Both the position numbers and the translations under genes were made by a program. From Spirometra erinaceieuropaei (lineage: Eukaryota; Platyhelminthes; Cestoda; Diphyllobothriidea; Diphyllobothriidae): 64,000 nt of DNA. The notes below the pieces were generated by a model, which was given only the letters and a program-made list of their open reading frames with translations, had not been told where the DNA came from and made no database searches. The stretch lies in NCBI GenBank assembly GCA_902702965.1, contig CACRXP010000712.1, positions 261,902 through 325,901 of the forward strand. The letters are read 5' to 3'. Below are positions 61,401 through 64,000 of this stretch, in pieces. Position 1 is the first letter of the stretch. Each line of letters starts with the position of its first letter.

Positions 61401-63748
61401 CAGCCACGTTTGGGATCCACTAAATTTGACACAACAAGCTGACTGCCCAAGCAAGATTTTCTAAGCAACCCATATAGAGCCCACAAGATGACTATAATAA
61501 ATAGATGTTTTGGCGGATTTCGAACAATTCCTTTTGACCAAACTGTGAAAAACTCGGCGTCTCAGTGGGATTCGAACCCACGATTGCAAGGGTAAGGCTT
61601 TAGTAAAAAATACCTATTAATCACGTGAGCCACGCGGTCATCTTGTGGAGTCCGGACGTTGCAGTAGGTTAGGTAGGTAAATTGACCCAAATGTGATTGA
61701 ACTCACTGCTCCCGGTCAGTTCCTGGTAGCTCAGGTGGCTAGAGCGCTAGCTGTGCTAAAGCCCCCCTCCTGCTGTCGTAGGTTCGAATCCCGCCGAGGC
61801 GCCAAACTTTTAACTGTTGGGTCAAAATGAACTACATAAAATCTGCCAAAATACCGACTAATCACTGTTAACTGTTTGGCATGGTATAATCAAGTGCGTG
61901 GGTCGTAAAAGGGCAGATCAATGTTAACTACTTAGCAAAACTAGGCCCACATGCATTTTGGTATTTGAGCCATTGCCTATGAATGCCATCCCCACTGAGG
62001 GGCATGAGTTGGGCGAGAAGAATTCCCAAGACGTAAACCCCACGACTCTATTGTTTAGCGAATTAAGGACTAAGCAGGGGGAGCTGGAGGTGAGAGGGGA
62101 GTCAACAGTTGATGACGCGACATTTTCACCGGTCTGTCCAAATAGGACCTCAGAAGGCGACACAGTCGAGTCTATGCGAAGAATTGTGTCCTCTTGTCAG
62201 GTGGTGAACTCCAAAGCCGTCTTCGGGCCACATGGACAAAAATAGGATCAGTGGGTGTAAGGTATATTCGAAAGGCAAGCGTGCGCATACCACAACGCCA
62301 GACGGCTCGGCTATTACAGAATATGCCTGTGAGAAGGATCTGATGCCAAAGCCGCATCCACTAGAGTTCAGTTGGCTGCTCATGAGGAGGGATAGATGGA
62401 AATCAAGACTAGGTGTAGGGCACCTACAGACTACACCAATGCAATGTTTAGAGCACTCGGTATCAGGCTTGCTCGGAAAGACGGTCAACCAATGAGATGG
62501 ATATCACGGCACGGAGATGGGTAAATACTGAGGGGAGGACCAAAGGAAATTCAAATAAGGATGGCCTGGAAGCGGAGGGGTTTTAAATAGACACAGTGGA
62601 AGAGAGCGCATGGGAACCAAAAATCAACAATGAAGCACAAAGAGAGGGCGACAACAATACCGGCATCTTTCGGCACACCCCAGCGAGAGGCCCAGCGTGC
62701 AAGCAGAGTGTTTCTTCGCCAGCGGAATGCGCACCGAGCGACGACGGCAGCAATTCTTCTCTCGTTCTTGGCAGTGATGTTCAGCGGGGCGGAGGCGGAG
62801 GGGATGGCAGACGGACAGGAGGCAGCCAGGAGTCCCGCTGTCTTTTTGCTCAATTGATGTCGGTCACGCCATGCCTGGTGTGGTTGGCGGAAAAGGAAAA
62901 AACGCATGACAAAAGCGACGCGCGAAATTGGATTGACACTTATTGCAATCAGTACCAACCAACAGGTCTGGGCAGAGGGGCGAGAAAGAGAAGAGACGCC
63001 AGGGGTCAGTGTCAATGGCTATACACGGGCATAGCCTTGTAGATAAGTGGTTCAATGGTCATGTCCTGCGACCAGGTCTAATAAGTTCTTATCAAGTAAG
63101 ACAGTCCAACAAGAGCATAGGACAGACAGCAAGCAAAGGAGATGAGCAATAAACAAGGGCGATGCGAGCTTACCGCAAAGGAGGCCGATTTCTCGCCTCG
63201 CATCCAGGCCTCAAAGTCGACCGGTGGTAGGTCCAGGCGGTCCGCACCAACTGTGCTAAGAAGCTCCCTACGCTGGAGGGAGGCGCGCTTGGCGTCCGTC
63301 GTTGCCGCCGCCGCTGGCGCAGGTCTTTCTGGCTTCCCAGAGGCCGAGGCGTCAGAGAGTTTCCGCGAGGTCGCTGACGTGGACTCCGCAGACTCGGACT
63401 TGGTGTGCGGTCGACGAGAGGATGGCAACTGCGGGGGCGGTGGCAGGAGGGGAACAGCTTTTGCCAGGGTCTCCAGCATCTGCACACAAGGCAGCAGGAT
63501 GCTCTGCACCACGGGCATTGGAGGTGCTGCGGAACGAGTGTCGGCGGGCAGAAGCGAAGGAGGCGGCGGCGGAGTCAGAGCCGACAGAAGTGAGAAAACG
63601 GGACGCAAGCGAGCTTCCCAACAGGCAGCTGAACGATCCAGTGGTGCTTAGAGAGGAGAGGGGGCGGAAAACGAAACATTAAACAGGCACGTATGCACCA
63701 ACCTGAGGTGGAACAGTGGAGGGGCAGCAGTACTGAGAGCTCGGAGGA
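34253..63748 (-). CDS. UBR4: E3 ubiquitin-protein ligase UBR4 (purity of essence), C-terminal third; 5' part lies outside the window
   Basis: UBR4 is a cytosolic giant E3 ligase that recognises N-degrons and ubiquitinates its targets. Known partners in animals are calmodulin and KCMF1. Exons in transcript order: 63703-63748 (tentative), 63174-63628, 62661-62874, 60177-60920, 57979-58220, 57624-57803, 57294-57478, 55834-56008, 52705-52985, 49951-50511, 47399-47843, 45936-46211, 43707-43958, 38145-38294, 37019-37104, 35543-35810 and 34253/34318-34504. Every junction obeys GT-AG and phases agree throughout, giving about 1,590 codons. Motifs that identify the family, in order: DTRGFGPRILD, RLEIVCENQI, IYRIPGLEED, LAEDLLDE, NEKGQ, LLCAICHEG, GYTTVSSF, DIKLLLLRFA, TGGGARESNL, FLDVIG. 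The UBR box is upstream and not present. Introns are full of mobile elements. The gene extends past the right edge. Confidence 0.92.
34640..35150 (+). repeat. GC-rich interspersed repeat, copy 2 (diverged)
   Basis: Shares gggcccgggc, cgggtaagggaggagagaga and agacaagtcaccg with the copy at 44645-45130. Lies in the UBR4 intron between 34504 and 35543. Confidence 0.5.
35449..35494 (+). repeat. (GGA)n microsatellite
   Basis: About 15 GGA units just downstream of a UBR4 exon; on the UBR4 transcript it is a (TCC)n tract within the intron. Confidence 0.95.
35543..35810 (-). CDS. UBR4: UBR4 exon
   Basis: It includes GPLYSIVAALHLLSPRQWRE, LRHLMALAHARAT and YLLFFGLVNSLYEYFFK before donor gtgcgt. Human counterparts are GPYYFTVLALHILPPEQWRA and LLFWALVDLIYNMFKK. 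The acceptor sits 10 bp after a run of about 13 Cs. Confidence 0.94.
35821..35834 (+). repeat. Poly-G tract (poly-C in the UBR4 acceptor)
   Basis: A homopolymer of about 13 G, which on the UBR4 strand forms the pyrimidine tract of the exon 35543-35810 acceptor. Confidence 0.9.
37019..37104 (-). CDS. UBR4: UBR4 exon, 86 bp
   Basis: The acceptor is tgttttacag. It reads IALYQMNRDQSAKLELDNLL then SLIEKPET before donor gtaagt, corresponding to human TVLYVLNTTRATSREEKNLQ followed by EQPKEK. Confidence 0.9.
38145..38294 (-). CDS. UBR4: UBR4 exon
   Basis: It is 50 codons, phase 0: SIVSLTLNTRLALQDIKLLL, then FHGETGGGARESNLNLLPYL before donor gttagt. The TGGGxRESN block is nearly invariant in animal UBR4. 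Confidence 0.95.
39061..39107 (+). repeat. Two-copy 23-bp tandem repeat
   Basis: agaagcagctagtacagcct plus gac is repeated once with a single change (tagtac to tattac). Confidence 0.85.
40655..41821 (+). mobile_element. EnSpm/CACTA-like transposase C-terminal ORF
   Basis: A 388-codon uninterrupted ORF. Residues from about 15 to 60 (GGGTTTSILFGALF, FVGSPLYNVVLG) resemble the C-terminal domain of the neighbouring accessory protein. From about residue 72 on it matches the C-terminal part of TNP2-type transposases: WKGTELRQFLLYTGIVVLRG, YNVHSIVHLPDDV, FLFESFLGKMKRMLRKP. The catalytic core normally upstream of this part is not seen, so the protein is probably not an active transposase by itself. 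The element sits in a UBR4 intron, antisense. Weak traces of related coding may lie at 40060-40320. The family is recognised from memory. Confidence 0.75.
42007..43064 (+). CDS. Transposon accessory protein (DUF4806-like C-terminus), six exons with micro-introns
   Basis: Exons 42007-42114, 42153-42219, 42254-42543, 42579-42741, 42784-42921 and 43000-43064 join in frame into 277 codons including TAG. The introns are 38, 34, 35, 42 and 78 nt, all GT-AG. The protein starts MSSEEESPKKKRPRRSAKNP (acidic then basic, nuclear-signal-like) and has a basic middle (STTGRKRRQLSSREMWGKF). A C-terminal domain follows (ISDLERFTSKL, SHLASFGGRTLGAFVDRVF, THYLTFYGRQHGKSAFFGSP), and the end is DTAEDDEDTPRPGPSGSSSQ. 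Proteins of this kind accompany EnSpm-type transposases in animals. The intact frame suggests a recently active element. The domain name is from memory. Confidence 0.75.
43313..43500 (+). repeat. Degenerate short-repeat array (gattctgcgcc-like)
   Basis: About ten partial copies of gattctgtgccgagcc / gattctgcgc in both spacings, 250 bp after the transposon accessory gene. It could be the subterminal repeat region of the EnSpm-like element. No CACTA terminal repeat pair was identified. Confidence 0.6.
43707..43958 (-). CDS. UBR4: UBR4 exon (parent of the copy found in the POLD2 intron)
   Basis: It is 84 codons, phase 0, reading AVNVSNMSEWTVAARHNRDA and CNCLLPVMGRIPK, then a Thr/Pro-rich insert and FATYMAKFSSNIT before donor gtaggt. 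The human counterpart includes EWESAAL, KCNGLLPVWGP and FATCLARHNTYL. A near-identical copy lies at 9752-10003 on the plus strand. Confidence 0.92.
44117..44189 (-). tRNA. tRNA-Arg (ACG), copy in a UBR4 intron
   Basis: The same 73-nt tRNA-Arg-ACG as at 9509-9581, on the UBR4 coding strand about 160 bp upstream of the UBR4 exon at 43707-43958. Internal promoter boxes are intact and a TTTT run follows. This tRNA and exon together form the duplicated segment. Confidence 0.93.
44515..45130 (+). repeat. GC-rich interspersed repeat, copy 3
   Basis: 44645-45130 aligns with 32250-32710. 44540-44650 (ggtcggcgtgttgtggtaat and onward) also resembles 50775-50900, which follows the Penelope-like ORF there. 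The family may therefore be linked to Penelope-like element ends. Confidence 0.6.
45936..46211 (-). CDS. UBR4: UBR4 exon encoding the zinc-binding hemiRING
   Basis: It is 92 codons, phase 0 at both ends. It contains LLCAICHEG, LGIYVFVRRCPLEEG, GYTTVSSF and VHFSCHLN. The CxxC pair and the downstream His and Cys residues match the zinc ligands of the UBR4 C-terminal hemiRING that engages the E2. All expected ligand positions appear retained. Confidence 0.95.
47399..47843 (-). CDS. UBR4: UBR4 exon, start of C-terminal E3 module
   Basis: It includes FLNEAALPPVLKLMRG, VGQVGLLAEDLLDEWV, RNRRLAKEVRQRQLRSLNM and NEKGQ before donor gtaagt. Human counterparts are FLSRPALPFILRLLRG, IGTLAENLLEAL, KRMAMAMRQKALGTLGM and NEKGQVV. 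An insert rich in Thr, Ala and Pro is specific to this sequence. Confidence 0.94.
48268..48283 (+). repeat. Short TTAGGG-like run
   Basis: tttagggttagggttgg, about two and a half telomere-type units, inside a UBR4 intron. Confidence 0.6.
49951..50511 (-). CDS. UBR4: UBR4 exon, 561 bp
   Basis: It begins AISILLGVLLTCLRVMRLPP after cccccttag. It includes VRTGVARLPGLLAFGDEAAM and DLGLLKSCVDFLWNSIPEAV, matching the helical region of human UBR4 before the E3 module. It ends two bases into an Asp codon at GA/gtaagt. A (GC)n run lies about 40 nt upstream of its acceptor. Confidence 0.9.
50548..50562 (+). repeat. (GC)n run
   Basis: Alternating GC about 40 nt upstream of the acceptor of UBR4 exon 49951-50511 on the transcript. 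Confidence 0.9.
50750..51282 (-). mobile_element. Penelope-like element, GIY-YIG endonuclease end (second copy)
   Basis: The minus-strand ORF contains YSFTCSYGAGYIGRTTRRLE then KRIREHILAWLGRGEKKSIS and HLVDANHRVDAKEAFQIVY. YIGRT and RxxEH motifs are intact. The coding part ends near 50950 (QALCLPWP), followed by a GC-rich tail resembling 44540-44650. No reverse transcriptase is visible upstream. It lies in a UBR4 intron on the same strand as UBR4. Confidence 0.8.
52259..52404 (+). repeat. (GAT/GAC)n trinucleotide microsatellite
   Basis: About 145 bp of GAT and GAC units, mostly pure GAT from 52310. Lies in a UBR4 intron. The ORFs of Met, His or Ile runs across it are artefacts. Confidence 0.97.
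52705..52985 (-). CDS. UBR4: UBR4 exon
   Basis: It begins ASSMMELIYRIPGLEEDNLP and includes GLKGILSRLATVRDALKGRE, matching the human region around IVYRMRGL and LECMLNRLAGIRDFKQGR. The acidic stretch between those blocks in human is shorter here. Donor is CTGAA/gtaagt. Confidence 0.92.
53385..53850 (-). repeat. Interspersed repeat with hammerhead-like core, copy C
   Basis: The reverse complement of this block matches 54090-54510 and 13555-14050. The core is at 53512-53546 (ctggtgatgggttc...gaatccaaaac on the minus strand), with changes at key positions. Confidence 0.7.
54090..54510 (+). repeat. Interspersed repeat with hammerhead-like core, copy B
   Basis: Similar to copy A at 13555-14050. 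The core at 54436-54470 reads ctgacgatggattc, loop gagtga, gaatccgaaa; GGATTC/GAATCC is a perfect 6-bp stem. It forms an inverted pair with copy C across about 240 bp. Confidence 0.7.
55619..55660 (+). ncRNA. Hammerhead-like ribozyme core (candidate)
   Basis: ttgacgatag, then stem AGAGCT / loop GACCA / AGCTCT, then tcgaaacgtc, followed by taaataaac. The stem differs in sequence from the related core at 54436-54470 but stays paired, while the flanking tgacgat and gaaacgtc are kept. Stem I and stem III partners were not established. Confidence 0.4.
55834..56008 (-). CDS. UBR4: UBR4 exon
   Basis: It reads SDTRGFGPRILDVINYIC, then MRLEIVCENQILMPELRL and QDVYTQIWLANPSN before donor gtatga. This matches the conserved UBR4 stretch upstream of the C-terminal E3 module. 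Confidence 0.9.
57133..57172 (+). repeat. Fragment of the hammerhead-like repeat
   Basis: gtctgacaatggagtctggg...gaatacgaaacgtcag retains the outline of the core with a degraded stem. Confidence 0.4.
57294..57478 (-). CDS. UBR4: UBR4 exon
   Basis: It begins AALDFLAQYPDDDLASAAFL and includes CPISTDLPPF and NQEDYLFVRR, similar to the human UBR4 block with CPVSTDEPEF and QQEDF. The 144-bp intron before it has a C-rich acceptor tract including nine Cs. It ends two bases into a Ser codon at donor gtgaga. Confidence 0.85.
57624..57803 (-). CDS. UBR4: UBR4 exon, 60 codons
   Basis: It starts KELGHAYQNQLVRYLLHICL and ends TGPRIREFLW before donor gtaggc. It is exactly 60 codons in phase 0 at both ends and joins cleanly to both neighbours. 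Confidence 0.78.
57979..58220 (-). CDS. UBR4: UBR4 exon, helical repeat segment
   Basis: The acceptor is ttctcctcag. It reads HLDPLLKRTLLQMA and later GYTLLLLADLLRLLQPM before donor ATG/gtacta, in phase 0. Leucine-rich helices fit the long alpha-solenoid of UBR4. Confidence 0.75.
58225..59760. other. Part of a UBR4 intron, nothing recognised
   Basis: Between UBR4 exons at 57979 and 60177. No exon or repeat could be supported in this stretch. Confidence 0.5.
59765..59880 (-). repeat. tRNA-like SINE-type repeat
   Basis: Similar to 11830-11930. On the minus strand it has ggtcgcgagttcgaggctcg (B-box-like). It directly adjoins the palindrome at 59918-60001. Confidence 0.55.
59918..60001 (+). repeat. 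Inverted repeat, 27-bp arms around a 30-nt loop
   Basis: Arms 59918-59944 and 59975-60001 (atatacaatggcagggggcg...) pair with one mismatch. The loop contains a second hairpin acggaa/ttccgt. Partial copies occur at 11690-11750 and 11940-11965. Confidence 0.85.
60177..60920 (-). CDS. UBR4: UBR4 exon, 744-bp helical and low-complexity segment
   Basis: The acceptor is atttctcgcag. It contains ETLNLFWMTPILFSPDNLAR and CLNLLKSLASVPQ, then Ala-, Ser-, Gln- and Gly-rich stretches, then LHTALTIRPFLLAKAKF before donor gtatgt. The last base joins the first two of the next exon to make a His codon. The low-complexity middle may be species-specific. Confidence 0.75.
61255..61360 (-). repeat. tRNA-derived SINE-like copy 1
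   Basis: On the minus strand: cagttcctggtagctcaggt (A-box-like) and a degraded B box (tttcgaacacc), ending ccgaggtgccg. Homologous to 61706-61802. Confidence 0.7.
61551..61645 (-). repeat. tRNA-derived SINE-like copy 2
   Basis: On the minus strand: gcgtggctcacgtgattaat and B box gggttcgaatcccactgaga. Closely related to the other two copies. Confidence 0.65.
61706..61802 (+). repeat. tRNA-derived SINE-like copy 3
   Basis: ggtagctcaggtggctagag (A box), then gtaggttcgaatcccgccga (B box) and ggcgcc. An insert in the anticodon region means it is not a functional tRNA. It is inverted relative to copies 1 and 2. Confidence 0.7.
62661..62874 (-). CDS. UBR4: UBR4 exon, basic helical segment
   Basis: It follows a strong pyrimidine tract and starts AWRDRHQLSKKTAGLL. 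Later it contains AKNERRIAAVVARCAFRWRR, an Arg-rich helix. The likely donor is GCCG/gtattg; an alternative at TGGG/gtgtgc, 19 bp upstream in the transcript, also keeps the phase. Placement rests on phase and context. Confidence 0.6.
63174..63628 (-). CDS. UBR4: UBR4 exon, helical/low-complexity segment
   Basis: The frame has 151 codons beginning ACWEARLRPVFSLLSAL, with VVQSILLPCVQMLETLAKAV, a Pro- and Ser-rich stretch, then LPPVDFEAWMRGEKSASFA before donor gtaagc. Assignment to UBR4 rests on splice phase and strand continuity with later exons rather than on a clear motif. Confidence 0.65.
63703..63748 (-). CDS. UBR4: UBR4, possible 46-bp exon
   Basis: The frame reads SSELSVLLPLHCSTS between acceptor taccgccag and donor ctcag/gttggt. 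The single leftover base fits the two-base start of the next exon. It is tentative because the exon is tiny and I cannot align it to a known UBR4 segment. Confidence 0.4.
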
Positions 63749-64000
63749 CTGGCGGTAAGGCAGGCACAAAAACCACCTCAGCCGTCCTTTTCGGAGGGTG
63801 TCATCCGACTCGACGCTCGTCAGTGACTTGGTCGAAGCCGGTCGAAGACATCCAGCTCTTGATCGTACTCAGGAAGTCCATAGGCGTGAAGAGGGTTTCG
63901 CCCCACGAAACGGTCAACCTAGGCGCACTGGTATTAATTCCGTGAAACGAGACCCTGTGGCGCCAGTCCAAGCGCATTACCTTCCTTAGTGTGCTTAATA

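Noticed and set aside
61706..61802. Functional tRNA gene on the plus strand
   Set aside because: The anticodon arm is interrupted by a C-rich insert and two diverged relatives sit nearby, so a SINE-like repeat is more likely.
1..64000. CRISPR arrays, operons or prokaryotic mobile elements
   Set aside because: No regularly spaced direct repeats, no ribosome-binding-site-led gene strings; the DNA is clearly intron-bearing eukaryotic.

Overview
The window is animal nuclear DNA from a repeat-rich genome. Two conserved eukaryotic genes are split by introns of 0.1 to 5.4 kb that are full of decayed retroelements. No operons or other prokaryotic features were seen. The mix of CR1-like and RTE-like LINEs, Penelope-like GIY-YIG ORFs, tRNA-derived SINE-like repeats, an EnSpm-type DNA transposon with introns of about 35 nt, and TTAGGG-like repeats fits a parasitic flatworm. 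A diphyllobothriidean tapeworm is my best guess; this is inference, not proof.

Right part (34.25-63.75 kb, minus strand): the C-terminal third of UBR4 (poe in flies), a giant N-degron E3 ubiquitin ligase. Sixteen exons, plus one tentative short exon, join with consistent reading phase into about 1,590 codons. They include the C-terminal zinc-binding (hemiRING) E3 module. The 5' part of the gene lies beyond the right edge.

Left-middle part (8.28-20.39 kb, minus strand): a complete five-exon POLD2, the B subunit of DNA polymerase delta, 558 codons plus stop. UBR4 and POLD2 are tandem on one strand, about 13.9 kb apart. That gap holds a nearly full-length but broken CR1-like LINE (22.5-26.45 kb, minus), a decayed gag-protease remnant (28.7-29.35 kb, plus) and other unidentified DNA.

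Remaining features. 0-8 kb: nested LINE fragments. POLD2 introns: LINE 3' ends, a Penelope-like GIY-YIG ORF and an inverted copy of a tRNA-Arg plus UBR4-exon segment. UBR4 introns: an EnSpm/CACTA-like transposon (40-43.5 kb) whose accessory gene is intact across six exons, a second Penelope fragment, SINE-like repeats, microsatellites and palindromes.

Main points for a second look: (1) an about 590-bp segment (tRNA-Arg-ACG plus a UBR4 exon with both splice sites) copied antisense into a POLD2 intron and bounded by a 17-nt repeat of the tRNA 3' end; (2) the intact micro-intron transposon gene; (3) hammerhead-like cores with a changing but still paired stem II in an interspersed repeat family.
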